A stretch of 64,000 bases of DNA, from positions 5,679,724 through 5,743,723 of the forward strand of contig CM012954.1 in the NCBI GenBank assembly GCA_000181795.3, written 5' to 3'. The position numbers were made by a program, and so were the translations under genes. Shown in pieces: positions 38,101-51,882 of this stretch. How positions within the stretch are numbered: position 1 is the stretch's first letter; every line of letters starts with the position of its first letter. The stretch is from Trichinella spiralis. Its lineage: Eukaryota; Nematoda; Enoplea; Trichinellida; Trichinellidae. The notes beneath the pieces are model-generated. The model made no database searches and had not been told where the DNA came from. It saw only the letters and a list, made by a program, of their open reading frames with translations.

Positions 38101-39137
38101 TCTTTTTTTTCGGAAAAAAGAAAATTTAGGTTAAAATTGAAATTGCCAAGTAAAACGATTTCGCCATCTTATTTTCACTATTGCATTACATCCGACTCCT
38201 CTGCACTGACAACCTGACAATCAAAAAGGGTAACAACTCAATTTCACGCCTTTTATACTTTGCAAATTTGCAAAAAGCACTCCAAGAACCCTGACCTGAC
38301 CGAACTTGACTAAAAAAAAGGGAAAAAATTATCAAAACAGAATAAGGAAATTTTTTTCTTGTTGAAAACCACCGTCATACGAGGATATTAACGTTCCTAT
38401 GACGTACAAATAAATAAACACTTGAAAATGCTGTTTGAGGTTTCAAGCTAACGAAAAGCCGCTTCTAGTTTCAGTGTTGTCTTTAACCGGTTTCGTTGTT
38501 AACCTCGTCACACCGCAAGCCAAAGTCAAACACAGTCTTCAAATTCCAATTAGAAAATCTACTTTGTTTTGTCGGCAAATAGAAAGCAAGAAAATTGCAT
38601 TAAAATTGTACCTAATGAAACGTATATTATCAAAGAAACAGGAAAACATGATATTATTCATTGTTCAGGGAGAATTGTTGTTCTTGCTTTGAATTTGAAT
38701 TTGAACACACACACACACACACACACACCTCTTAATCTTGATCAGTATGCTTATAGAATTGATAATAAATCAAAACTGCCGAACAACAACAGTTTAAAGT
38801 CAAATAATCAAACAATAATAATAATAATGGTTACTTATGCAAATTTTACCTGAAACTCCACCGCTGACGTAAATGGCGAATGTCAATGCGAGAGCGTAGG
38901 CAACGTTGACGGTAACAAAATTTCCAGCTTGTTGTCGACTGAGAACCGCCTGTGCAATTGCTCCATCACCAAGCATCTGAAAATGTAAATGTAGTGGAGA
39001 AGCTTTTCCGAATGAACAAAATAATAAAAGATGCTCACCACAAGTACCAGGGTGCCAAAAAATTCGGCCAAAACAATTCGAATCCAAGTTCGATCAGTAC
39101 GTAGTCGTTTTGCCATCGTATGCTGCAATCTCTTCAT
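35138..39137 (-). CDS. aquaglyceroporin (MIP family channel)
   Basis: Membrane channel for water and small solutes such as glycerol. Coding exons, 5' to 3': 39039-39137, 38850-38976, 35869-36006, 35681-35799, 35396-35613, 35138-35303. The frame closes at 867 nt, 288 aa, a normal family length. Six hydrophobic helices and two re-entrant NPA loops are visible. Loop 1 is SGGVSGGHVNPAVTLA (about 70-86). Loop 2 is NCGGAINPARDF (about 207-217); the Asp after the second NPA-Arg is the diagnostic aquaglyceroporin residue. TGPNATAGIFATYPS in the extracellular loop and FFDQVLGTAILL are also typical of the glycerol branch. Two in-frame methionines (residues 1 and 8) could start it. The GGHVNPAVTLA form of loop 1 is closer to water-selective aquaporins. 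The exact vertebrate paralogue (AQP3/7/9/10) cannot be assigned. The third exon is separated from the second by a 2.8-kb intron. Confidence 0.93.
36544..36567. repeat. (GAT)n microsatellite in the aquaglyceroporin intron
   Basis: Eight perfect trinucleotide units. A simple repeat with no visible role. Confidence 0.9.
38705..38728. repeat. (AC)n microsatellite in the aquaglyceroporin intron
   Basis: Twelve dinucleotide units of AC, followed by CT. It lies about 120 bp from the downstream splice donor of the 38850-38976 exon. Confidence 0.9.
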
Positions 39138-40700
39138 TTATTCTTATTATAATATTATATTAATTGTTTTGTATTAATTATTTCTTCTAACTGAATAAAT
39201 CAAAGCCGACAAACAAAGCAGTGAGTGTACTGATGCAAACAAGCAAACAAGTCGATCAACCGACCGTCTCTGTACACTGAAATGCTGCTCTGTGAATATG
39301 CTCTGCTCACTTTTCTGAAAGCAAGCAACCGTTGGACGGATAATAGACAACAATAACTGCTTCTTAAACAGAGAAAAGAAGAAACAACACACGCGCACAG
39401 CAACAACCAATGAACGAACGATAAGCAAATGATGAACAAGCAAGCCTTTCTTTTTTGTTATACTGCTGTTGTTGTTGTTGTTGATGTTACTCATCTGGTT
39501 GGTGGTGCATTATCGAATTTATTCCAAGTAAACAAAATAAAGCCAACAACACCTAGAACCACTGACTGACTATCCGAGAGATATAAACATTCAACAGCTA
39601 ACCAAGTAGCTAATCAGCTATCGTTTCAAATTCAACTGTGCAATGCTTTCATCAAAGCGACTGTAAGGTTGAAATTTTGCACAGCAATTCAATTGGCTGA
39701 AGAGAAAATTACGAAAAAAAAACCCAAGACATATTTTCAACGATTAATGTCAACCATTTTGGACGTTGTTTGCATTTAGCATAACAAAATGCCTTTTTTC
39801 CAATTAACAAAATCAACACAGTTGAAATTTATTTTCACCTACCACAATACAACTTATCAATTTCTTCACTGGTATCATCTGAAAAACTTACATTCAAAAT
39901 AAATAAATTTCACCTAAAAACTGTTCTTCTAAATAGAATATTACACATTAATAATAATAAAAAGTTGTTCACAAAACTAAAAAGTAATATTCTAAAATAA
40001 TTTATTGCGATAATCAAAACCAAATCAATTGAAAACTTCAGCCACTTACTTCTCAGAGATGACTGTTTTTGTGTAAATTCTCATTTGGTCCATGAATCAT
40101 TTTCAATTTTTTCTATCTTTTCAAAAGTTTCAAAAAAAAGGACAACCTGACTGAAATGATGCTTTTTTTCCAGATTGAATGGAATTTCATGATTGATTCG
40201 ATCAGTGATGATATAAATTCTTTTTCAATCCTAGATAAAAATGAACGCACCAACAATTGCAAAAGAAATTGACGATCAAACCTGTGTGTACTTGTGGCAC
40301 ATGATGATCATATTTGAAAAAACGTTTCTTTGAAATTCGAAAATAAAAAAAAGCCTACCTATTAATATTTCACAAGTTTCAAATAAGCATAATCTTCATG
40401 TCAAAAATGTGAACTGTATTTTCTTCTTACCTTTTTCTTACCCAGCTAATCAAATAAACTTTGCAACCAAATTATCTCAAGCAAACACATTCAGTGTAGA
40501 ATTATCAAAAAGAAAAGTAACGTCATATCGAGAAGTGAGCTGTGAATTCTTCAACTTTGAAATAATAAATATTTAAATGTACAAACTCTAAATCATCAGA
40601 TGAAGAGTAAGTTATTCTTCTTTCTCTTCTGATCAGATAACGTCATCTGAAATGCAAAAGAAAAAAAATACACGCTAGTTGCCTGTATGGTGAAGATAAA
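39138..40700. other. intergenic region upstream of the aquaglyceroporin
   Basis: About 1.5 kb holding the aquaglyceroporin promoter and leader at its left side and the end of the KIF26 3' UTR at its right side. Open frames at 39174-39494 are rich in Val, Leu and Cys but have no splice support and are crossed by a GTT repeat near 39470. No gene is supported here. Confidence 0.5.
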
Positions 40701-40702
40701 AT

Positions 40703-40708
40703 TTTATT
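40703..40708 (-). terminator. candidate poly(A) signal of KIF26
   Basis: TTTATT on the plus strand reads AATAAA on the minus strand, 656 nt after the KIF26 stop. It is the first such word downstream, so the 3' UTR would span about 40690-41363 and include the unassigned open frame at 40894-41094. Confidence 0.5.
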
Positions 40709-41363
40709 TTAAATAAATAAATAAATGTTAAGTTGAAAAACAATTAAAATTAAAAAAAAACATATATTTAACAGAAAAAGGTAATAAAAGTAAGCAAATT
40801 TACTCCATAGACAAAATTGGAGGCTATGCGGCAGGCCTCAGTGAACAATGGCAAAGGCACAATATAAAAAAACTGCAAATAGACTTTCAAGAATCAATGA
40901 GAGGCATGTAGAGACAGATTATTTTCTATAGCAGCTTGAACTCGATGGACACCAAGTAGATCCAATCTGTTCCTGTCAATGCCGACACCATCGCAATCGG
41001 CCAGCAAACTGGGCAAATAGGTAAAGGTAAAGGTGTGGTCCGTTGAACAACAACGAGTTTCACTGATGCCATTATGGAGGCAGTACCCGGACAAGCATTA
41101 AGGGGAAAAAAAATAAATCCAACTAGTTGGCTAGCGAGCTAGCTGTTTAGCCAGACACATATACATACATATACATATGCAACAGAGAGTTCGAGTTGAA
41201 AAAATCTAAAAGCCGAAGTGAAATGTTTAAGCGCGCTTCGGCAAACGCGCAGCTGATTGATTGATTGTTTTGTTCGATCAAATACAGAAACAAACATGAT
41301 AAATTCAAGTCAATGCAATTATTGCATCATTATATACACCGAATTAGCAAAATAGCAGAAAAT

Positions 41364-44300
41364 TTAACCAGCTCTGCTAGGAGCAGCGTCGAACACTGTA
41401 ATCAGTTGCACATGTGACTTGCAAGCGTTAACACGCTTCTCAAGAATTTTCGTTTCTTGCACAAACGCTTCCATCATGCCCATACTGTGGCTTTCCATAC
41501 AGTCCAAAACGTGCACTATATTCAAACAATAAAACATCAGTCAGTTGAACATCATCAGCTAGCTGCGTCTATTGTCACTTGCTCAAACTCTTCTTATCCT
41601 GCTAGCTTAAAAAAATTACCATGCAAAAGTATGCATATATCCGCGATGCATGAGCATTTGTGAATAAAAGTTTAGCTGAAGTAATGATAATTTTAAAAAA
41701 CAGTAAAAAGAAAAGAAAAACTTTTCTGTACATGTGTGATGCCACACAACTACTATTATCATTATTATTGCTGTCGTAGCAATCAGAAGCACAACCAAAC
41801 TATGCTCATTTCGCTTTCAGTATCACAATAAATAAGTAAAAACAACAAAAACTGCTAAATAATATCTTCTCCTCCAATCATACTGATTCACACATAATAA
41901 ATACTCAGTTCGTGTATAAATAGATGGTAAAAATTTGTTCTGTCAATACAACAAACAACAGCTGAGCGTTACACGGTGATCAATACATACAACATCATAT
42001 ACGCAGTTGGATTTTGTTTTAAGCAATAAATTCACGTTAAATTATACCAAAACATGCGCTGGATAAAAATGAAAATTCTATTGATACTTACAGTCATAGC
42101 ACCATTTGCTTTCAGGAACTCCCAAACGTTCTTTCGCTTTGCGCAACTCCACCTTCAGTGCTTCTTGTTTAGCTTTCAGTTGATCGATTTTTGCTTTCGA
42201 TTTTTCCATCTCTTCACGTGTAAGACTTGACGATCTCGATGATAAAAAATACTTTGGACGTAACAAAGACGACGGTAAACCGAATATTCCTTTATTCGAT
42301 GGTGAACCTGGACTTTGTGGAGCGCTTTTGAATCCTCGTCCAATAACATCTGCAAATGTAGAAAAAATTGAAAACGAAAACACTAATTAATCAATCAGCA
42401 AGATATCTCAGAGAAGAATAAAAAAATTCAAACTGCTCACTCATGAACCATCTTTTCCTTGGGCTACGTTCACTAGCCGAAGCACCACTGTCGACATCAC
42501 TAGCCGAAGCAGTGTCGGCATCGCTTGAAGATTGGGGACTTTGTTTTTCCAAATTTGTACTCTGCACTTTTCTTTCAAATCCTCTTCCATTATTACCATG
42601 CGATAAACTGCTCACAGTGATATTTGTTGCAGTTGCGACTTGTTGAACACCACTCTTATTCTTGACAGCGTTATTAGCGTAGGTTGTATTACTATTATTA
42701 GCAGCAGTAGCAGTAGTGACAGTAGTAGTAGAAGTAGTGGCATTGGAAGATGTGGTTGCAGAGGTAGTAGCAGTGGTGCATGGAACTTGTACGGTTGGAG
42801 TGTTGGCAACGGTAGCTGTGGTATTAATGACCAGACGTTGACGAGGTTGTGTCCGGGGTGCTAGCTTCGCATTCACGGTGCTTCCGAGAGATAATTTTCC
42901 TCCGGCAGTACGATGCAACGTACCCCTGGGTGGTCGAATAAACGAATCCGAAGTTGGCGTCGAACTGTTGTCACTTCCCCTTCCGCTGCTCGTCGACCTA
43001 GCCACCACCAAGCTTGCTCTGCACGGCTGGGTCAGCTGCTTGGGACAAGGGGAGACGATCAGGCCGACCGTACTGTCATGACCGCCAGACTCGTAACCGG
43101 ACGAGGTCCGTTGACTTGGCGAATGAGAACCTCGGGCGGTGAATTTCGGAACCCTGGCATTGGCGAGAAGAAGATGCAACGGCGACTTGACACGAACTTG
43201 ATGACACGGATCCGACTTCTTTTCTTTGATCGCCTTGCCAACAGCGGCCAGGTTCAATTTTGGCAATTTCGACTCGCCGCCGGCGTTGGAATTGCAATTC
43301 TTCAGTCGGGTCGAAATGGACTGGCTGAACTTGAGCTGCTGTGATTTGGAACCTTTGCCGGAACAAACGACCGGCTCAAACAGATCAATCGCCTGACGGT
43401 AGCTACCACTGGTTGGCGGTGGCATTCTATTATCGCCGCCGATCCCACGGCAACATCCAACATCGAACGTGGTGGGCACAACGCTGGGCCGTTTTTCGAC
43501 CTCGTCCAAAAGTCCAGACTGACTAACTGGAATCGGTACTGGCATGTGGCTCTTTTCCACTGTCGTTGTCGGCATGCTGCTGCTCTCTTCAAAACATGCG
43601 AAACGTTCTTTACCTTCTGGATCAAGTCGTTGCTGCTGCTGCTGCTGACCAATGCTAAACGAATCGGCACCAACAGCAATTGGCTTTGGTTGTTGCGTTG
43701 GCGTGTTCAACAGCAATACTTGCTGAGCACGTTCGGCTTTCAACTTTTGCAAAATGTCCAACGAACGCACTGAACTCAAACTCAAACTTGCTTGCATGGC
43801 GAGTTCTAAATCCTCGTCCGACGACAACGACGGCACGTCTTCGTCGACGGGATCCGCCAGTGCACTAGCTGTGCAAAGTGAAATCGAATCCGAACATCTC
43901 GTATCCACGTCATCGGTACTGAGAATGCGCAAACGACCTGCCGAATCGGAAAATGCGGCACTGATCGATTCGGTGATTCCATGCAGCAAAGTTTTCGTCT
44001 TCTGACAATGGTCACCAACATGCTCCACCGGAACGTGCACATTGGAAGAATATTGTTCAGACGAACTGTCCTCTTCCACTTCGACAATATCTTCCAAATA
44101 ACGCGCCTCTGGAGAACCGTAAAGCGAACTCCTCGTTAACTGGACATTCCACTCTTCGACATTTGACCGAGACAACAAACCTTCATCTGCAGTGATCAAA
44201 GGTTGAGCACCACTACCAACGTTGACCAAACGTTCCGTTTCCTGACGAATGATCCACTCACGAACCCGTTCACGCTTACTCTGCTCTACCATTGACCGAT

Positions 44301-47300
44301 GGTCTAGTAACAATTTTTCTGCATTCTGTTGTTGTTGTTGTTGCTGCTGTTGCTGCTGCTGCTGTTGTGGCTGTTGCTGTTGTTGCGGCTGCTTTGGTGG
44401 TTTGGGTTTCGCTTTCGGTCCATCAATCCATTCTTCTTGTTCAATTGAATGCTTGCTACTGATTCGGGTCATCGTTGAAGCCGGTCCAGCGCAGATCAAA
44501 TTGTTCAAAAAATGTGCCGGTCGTTTCGGTGCCGTGGTAGAAGTGGAATTTGACGACGGTTTCGGAATGCGTGTAGAAGAACTGTGACTGTGGGCGGCGG
44601 TTGATGCCGCAGATGGCTCGGCCACAAAAGGCACTCCAGGAGTACCCAAAAATATCACCGTGTCACAGGACTGCTCTGAGCTTGATGTAGTACAGTCCGG
44701 ATCAGAAATACTTCGACGAATCACACGCCTTTGACGTTCTTCGCAAGAGCTATCTCCACCTGATGAACTATTCAAGCCGACTCCGAACTTAACAAATAAA
44801 ATTGTTCAAACATAAATACATAAACGTGTGAAATTATTCTTACCGGTGTTTTTTTCGTTCGTTTCAAACGATGTAATCGACTAATAATTTGTATTGTATT
44901 CATAGTTTCCATGTAACGGCAAGAATCTGGTGACACGCAAGCCAAAATCGACACAAATTTACACTGTGAACTGCCAATTGTCTCTTTGAAAATTTTCGTC
45001 AAATTGCTATCTCTGAAAATCAAATCCCATACAAACTGAATGAAACATTAGAACATCATTATAACAAACGGTGGCTACTTTGATGGCAAATGCTTCTGGC
45101 CTTGCAGCAATGTGAGAAGAACGTTGCCGATCGCTGGCAGTGTTAGGCTGGTCCGATTCGGTTTGGTACATTTTTCACCTTGTCCGAGATCAATAAGATG
45201 CAAGCGGCTTCTTCCACCGCTTACTGTAAATTGAAAAATAAACACACATATACACTTATGAAGTAAATCAACAATATAAATTTGATTACAACTTACAACA
45301 ACAATTCAGACAGATTATTATGAAAAACACACTGAATTAAATTGAAAACAAAACGAAGCAAGTGAAAAAGAAATTCCACAATTTTACCTCCTCCTTTTCC
45401 ATCTTGATTCACACGGTACTGGTAAACATGCAGAGTAAAAATAAGATGCGAATTCCGTCGTTCTTCTTCGGTATCTAAATGACAACCGTATAAAAGGAAA
45501 GAAATGATAACAATGTTCAAAACTATAATTAATAACTGGCAATAAATAATTCAGCAACAAACGAGCTGAAAATAAAGCTAGACAACAAGACGGCGCATGA
45601 AATGAACATCATCTCTAACTAACTGCCAGATTTTCAAGCAAGCAAAACAGAGTTCGTCAGCTAGCTAAAACCTTAGCGCAACGCACCAACGGGCGTGTGT
45701 GGATGTGTGCAAGCATATGTGAATGCACTTGATGCAATTCTTTTAGCGTTTGTGCTTGTTAAATTAAAATACAAGAACAGCTTTCGTTTAATTGGATGCC
45801 AACTGCGCCCATAAATATGGCATCCAACATAAAGAATGCTAAACGAACACGTTGTAAGAGCAAGCTATAGCAGATGGAAGAAGATGAACATTTTCAATGC
45901 ATAATTATCAACCAATATTCAATCATCCTTCTACACACATATCACATAATATAATATATTTACACGTATGCACACACAAACACGAGTAAATAAATATTTT
46001 AAGCATAGCTTGATAAACTGTAACAATTTTTAGTAGAAAAATTAAATCAACTTTTTAATCAATAAGCATTTATTCTTAAAACAACTAATGAAATGTGACT
46101 TACTGAATTTTCTCAACGAGAGAGCCGTGTCCAAATAATGACCTGCCTTTTCCAAGCTAGGAGCACGCAATTCACTTGCGTTTTGCAAATGTGCTGCTGT
46201 CAACGCTGAATCCATAACAATAGCACCTTTGTTGGTCAACAAATCTCGCACTTCTTCATTTGGACCTGATATTTCCACCGCAGATACTCGGACAGAAAAT
46301 CTTGCCCCTGTCCTTTGCTTCTGTTCGCCTATCAACCGGTAAAGCCAAGCTATAGCTGACGGTATTACTCCAACTTGGTGCACATCATGATCTTCACCAA
46401 TAAAAGTACTATTGCAACAGCCTAAATATTTTCGACATTTCCAATAATATGTAATAGATTCATTTATAAATAATATTCATACCTTCGCCTGTATGACCGA
46501 ATGACAAAATGCAGCTATCTTCTCCAGCAATTACCGTCTGAATAACTTCAAACAAAACGTTGCTGCATATTTCGCTCTGAAAAAATACGCAACACAGTTA
46601 ATTATTCAATTAATCGACAAGATTTGAAGCATGTTTACCAACGAATCATCGCCAGAAAACACCGAATCAAATCCAAACACCTTTTTCAATGCACCGGCTT
46701 TGTTGGCACCAACCGGCCTGCGTCCACCGGAATACAATTCTGCCACTGCAACTTGTTTCTGACGTCCATCCACCGTTATGTAATTGCTTCCCGGACTGTT
46801 GCTAGCATTACTGTTAGCACTGGGCAATACCCGAAGTGTAACTTTGAGCTAAATTCAACAATACAGCTGTGAGCAATATATGTTATAAATAAAGAAATTA
46901 AAAAAATATATATATATGTTGTAGTGTCGACATAAATTAGCAATTTTGCCTGAATTAGTGTTAATTTTAAGTTGACATGAGCAGAGAGAAAATACCAAAA
47001 AAAAAGAAAGAAAAACAAGTAGAATAAGCGCATCAATAAGCAAGAGAAAGTCCGTCGTACAGAGACGAAACAAATGCTCCACAAACAATCGATATAATTC
47101 CATCAATTGCGAATCATTTAAGTGGACCATTGCGAGAGCTTGTTGTTCGCGTGGGCAATTCGGAAACGATCTTTCGCAATGGCACCAGAGCACTGTGTGA
47201 TCAGCAGTGGCGAAGAGCATTCGCCCCCAATCAGCGTCATTAAAAATTGTTAAATCAGCCGCGTCACAGGGAGAAGTCGATTTGCATTTCCGTCAACTCG

Positions 47301-50300
47301 ACCACAACGCACAGCTAACAATGCGTCGGTATGTATTCAATAATAACAGAGCATACAAACGGATTAACTGAAGAACAACGACAACAACGGCAATTGCGGA
47401 ACAGCAGAAATACTTGTTGATGTTGTTGCTTTGGCAATGGTGGTAAAATGTTGGAGCAGATATAAAAATTTGATGCAATCCGTTCGAAAACGTGAAACTT
47501 AATTCAAGCTGCCGGTCATATCAGAAGAAGGAGAAGAAAATGATGATGATGATGATGCACGCTTCAACATTGCATGATTGACCATAAGTTAAGCTAAGCT
47601 AATCGAACAACACCGACAGCCAGCTTGCAATTTCCTGACTATAACTGCAATCAATTTGCCGTATAAAACAATGCGAACAGCATCTCCAGTCGGCCAGAAA
47701 TCTTCATTCATGAACAATTAATTTTATGTGAACAAACCTTCTGCTCATTGTAAAACTTTGAAAAATTACTGTTACCAGCAATTCCACTTTAAATGTTAAT
47801 AGTATTTATGTTATACATATATATATATATTTCCACAATGAAAATTTAAATGCTTCCTTTATGAATCGGTATTGCACTTTTCACTATTAGCAACTCCAGC
47901 TAACTAACTAACTAAAGCTAACTAACTTCCTCCGATGGTGGTGCCATTACAGAAAACATTTCTTTCACACATTTAGTTATACTTCAGTGCAATTGACAAA
48001 CTGGCTGGCTTGGAAAATTGATAAATTTAAAGAGAGTGGAAGAAGAAGACAAAAAAAGAAATTTATTTATTTGAGAGGAAAATTTCCAAAAAGCCAACAA
48101 ATCTTCGAAGCAAGCCCTTGAAATGAAAAAACAACAACAACAAATGCAGCTAATTTTTGAAAAAGATGAAAAGTGGTGGTACTTTTCCCAGTCAACCAGA
48201 GAGCAACTGCCAAATCGATAAACATCGAGAAAAAAAAAGAACCACAGAGAACCGACCACCACACGACGTCTTAATAATGTTAATGATCACAAGCTGTTCA
48301 CGTTTCATCTTCATCCATCAAAGATGCCATTGAAAGAAAGAAAGTGAAAAATAAAAGAGTGAACCGCGTCATAGAAAAACAATAAAACTCTGCTCTACCT
48401 CTCTCACCCATTCTGTGTACTAGGGTAGTTGTACGGTAATAAAAAACAATAATGTAAAAGTATTACTTCCAGAAGTGATTAAAAAAAGAAATTTTTGATC
48501 TTCCTCTGTTTGGACAAATTGTAAATTTTCACATCTTACCTTGTTTGATGAGTCTTTACGTACTGCAGCAGGGCCGAGTAGTCGAAGCAAAGCGGGAGGC
48601 ACTGGTGGGGGTGAGTTTCGTAACAGTCGCCCAAAGTTGAATCGAGAATTCCGATTTGAGCCGAATGTTGTCGTCTTCTGGCTCGATCCATCAGTCGCAC
48701 GTTTGGATACTGATCGACCGTACCGACCGTGCGACGACTGTTTGTTCCGGGATGTCAACGGCAGAGAAGAAGAAGATGACGACGACGGGCAAGGCAGCTT
48801 CGAGGGTCTGAAGAAGGGGAAAAAAGAACACAAAAATTAAAACAATACCAAAACCAACAAAATCTCTCATATTCATCCCATCATGACAAGCTGCTGCTGA
48901 TTGCCATGACCCGTGCATGCATCATCATACTTGGAGTGAGATCGTGACAAACGTTGTTGGCTCATCTCCGCATTTCAAAAGCCCAGCTACTACTGGCTAG
49001 ACTAGAAAACGTTGGAAAACGCATCTCTCCCAAAAGGCCACTCAGTAGAAGAAGAAGAAGAAGAAGCTATTCAGTCACACCAGCAAAGAAAACTACCACT
49101 ATTCCTAACCACTACAACTATTATTGCTACTACAAGTTCGCCACTATTTGACTATACGTACTGGTGGAACACCACGACCTAATGAAGTGATCAATAGAGG
49201 GCGACAACCTTTAAACGTCGACTGACCAAGCGGTCGAGTTGATTTGTGTCTCCAGTCGAATTAAGCAAAAGAAGAAGAAGAAGAACTAGCCAGATAGATA
49301 GCGATTGCAATCGATAGGCGGCAGAGGAATAAAAATCGCCCAAACGGTTAGAGATGACAAGTTAAGGGGAAAATTCATTTCACAACAGTTTGCAACTGGA
49401 CATTGCACGCGCATATTTGTCACTCGATATACAAAGCTTTTTTGAAGAGATGAAAAATAATAAACTTACGAAAAAATTGCTAACGATTCGTGCAAAGCAA
49501 ACGGTAGTCGGTTTGCCGGATTGACAAAATCAAACGACGCAGGCCAGGGGGCTCGAAATACCACAAATTCGTCTTCACTCAATTCAATACAAGTGGAACA
49601 CATTTTTATCCAATTTGAATTTCTGTTATGTTTCGATTTTTGGCTAGCATTCAAAGCCAAACATTCTCAAAGTCACAAATTTTCAAACCTCCAACCCAAC
49701 ATAGATACAGCATCCTCTCGCCTTGACAAAAAGAAACCATGTTGGCACTGAATTGAATAAAAATGTATTTTCATGCTGTTGTTGTTGTTGTTTTCCAATT
49801 TTCTTCTTCGTCTTATTTCTTCGGCCAAAATTTCACTACATCTGCATTAATTGTGGTAACAGATTTTCTACTCTTTTCTATCCATCAGCCTGCGTATACC
49901 TGCCTGCTTGCCTGCCTGCCTGCCTGCTTGCTTGCTTGCTTGCCTTCACTCGCTTCTTCGCGCTTCGCTTGCTTGCTTCCAACTATGCGTTGCCGCCTCG
50001 TTTTAACGGACGGCTCGGTTGCATGCAATCGGAGGGGGCCAACTGCGGAAATTACTTCTCACGTGAGTTTAACAGGGCTAAATTTTCCATGTTTTCAAAC
50101 ACAACCTCGCCACAAACGACTATATAACCGATGACAATTGGCCGACACAAACAACGCCACATACGGTCGTTGGAAAAGTTGACAATGTTCTTCGTGACAG
50201 CTAACAACACCTGACGAGACAAAGCAGAAAGCAAAAACTGACCAACCTCACTCGTCACGCAGTTGTTGTCAGCTAAAACCAACCGGCTACTGGCTATTCA

Positions 50301-51849
50301 AATGAAGCTGTGTGTAACATTGTTCTCGCCAGATTCGACCCATATATATATATACGTAAAACAAAATCAAAAAGAACAATGACTAGGACAATAACAGTGC
50401 CATCAAATAACAATTTTCCCGTTTCGAATATCGCTGTGCTCAAAGAGGCTCCCCCGTGTGATGTGTGTGTGTGATATTTCATCCTGAACTACAACTACAC
50501 CAAAAATATATAAAATTCTTGCATTAAACATTGTTGCCAGCCAGCTTGTATCAATTACTTCCTTTCCCAGGAACAGTTTCAAGAGAAAAACAAACAACCT
50601 TGCTTCGTCAGACTGCACACTTTTCTGCAATCATTAAACGAGAGAGAGGGTGCAACTTCATCAATATATTTTCGCTCCGGTCGTTAGTTTTTCACCATAT
50701 CACACAAAGAACAACAGCAGCAAATAATAATAATTATTATTATAAAGTTCATTCATTTCCGAAAGAGTAAAAAAAACTTCATCAGTACAAAAACAATCAT
50801 TCATCTTTTCAAAAACATAATTTGATTTACACGATGATGCTTTCTGAATAAAACACGAGCAATTTATAATAATGCATCTTTCGTGTAACAACGAACAAAA
50901 GCTCAACATTTCACAAATGTTGACGTCAACGTGGTTTCTAAAAACGTCCGCATCAGAAGAAAAAAGCCCAACAATCCATTTTTAACCTTAAGCTTTCAAA
51001 AGTGCATGATGCAACAACATAAGCATCAGCATCAAATGATAAAAATAATAAATATTCACACACTGAGCTGTTTGTTGTCCAAAGTGAAGAAAATCAACCC
51101 AACAACAACAATAACAACATACAGGTTGTGTTAGCCGAAGATTTTTCTCGAATGATCAAATCTAATTAGTATATTTTTTTTGCTTTTTGACCATTTATTA
51201 ACGATGAATTTCATCTGATCATATTTTTTGGATAAAACTGCAATTCAGTTTTCAAGAATGCCGCGCAATTGAAGGGTCCTTTTCCACTCCTCAAACCCGA
51301 GTTGATGATGCAAATTTGATTTTGTCGAATCGGTTTTCTTTTTTCAACTTTTCTTATTTTAATAAGTTTTGTTTCGATTTAAATTTGCTCCAACATCAAT
51401 CCAACCTGCGTTGCAATTTCACTAATGGCAACTAATCAAAACGTTGTCAGAAGACGAATGCGCAACTGAGGCAAAATTCTTTCCCTGCTACTTACTACGC
51501 AGTTGCCAGATGCTGGTTGAGGAAAATTTCATCCATCGTCCACCAACCATCTAGTTCCCTTTATCTGTCTGTCTGTCTGTCTGTCTATCTGCAATTCACC
51601 GAGTCAAATGAAACAACAAAATCATTCAATTGTGCATTTTGTCGTGTTTTGCAAAAAGTCACTTTAACCACAAATTCTCATCAGGGACAGACAATGTTTT
51701 TCGCAAGTTGTAAATTCATCCTCCATTTCCATCCACTGCCATTGGAAAAGTCATGTAAGATTACTTTTTCTCCCTCTCATCCACTCCCTCTCTCTTTCTC
51801 ACTATCGCACTCTGAACTCTCTTGGGTAGTGCATTTCTGCAATTTGATT

Positions 51850-51882
<33 letters not shown>

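Larger units (their letters stand above)
36007..38849 (-). other. large intron of the aquaglyceroporin gene
   Basis: A 2.8-kb AT-rich intron between the exons of the first NPA half-channel. It contains (TGA)n at 36544-36567 and (AC)n at 38705-38728. No open frame on either strand shows family features. The donor is G|GTAAAAT and the acceptor ACTGTAG|G. Confidence 0.8.

Noticed and set aside
40894-41094. 66-codon Cys-containing minus-strand frame downstream of KIF26
   Set aside because: The conserved KIF26 C-terminus and its stop are found at 41364-41515, so this lies in the 3' UTR. No donor or acceptor places it in the protein.
42443-44587. Many plus-strand frames across the KIF26 tail, including a poly-Cys one
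   Set aside because: They are shadows of the long KIF26 exon; poly-Cys and poly-Ser arise from reading the Gln and Ser codon runs backwards.
46855-47220. 121-codon minus-strand frame in a KIF26 intron
   Set aside because: The flanking exons (48540-48807 and 46639-46848) join directly in phase 0 at the expected motor boundary. The frame ends in hydrophobic AT-rich sequence.
49723-50134. Plus-strand frames with Pro-Ala-Cys-Leu repeats
   Set aside because: Generated by the CCTG/CTTG microsatellite inside a KIF26 intron.
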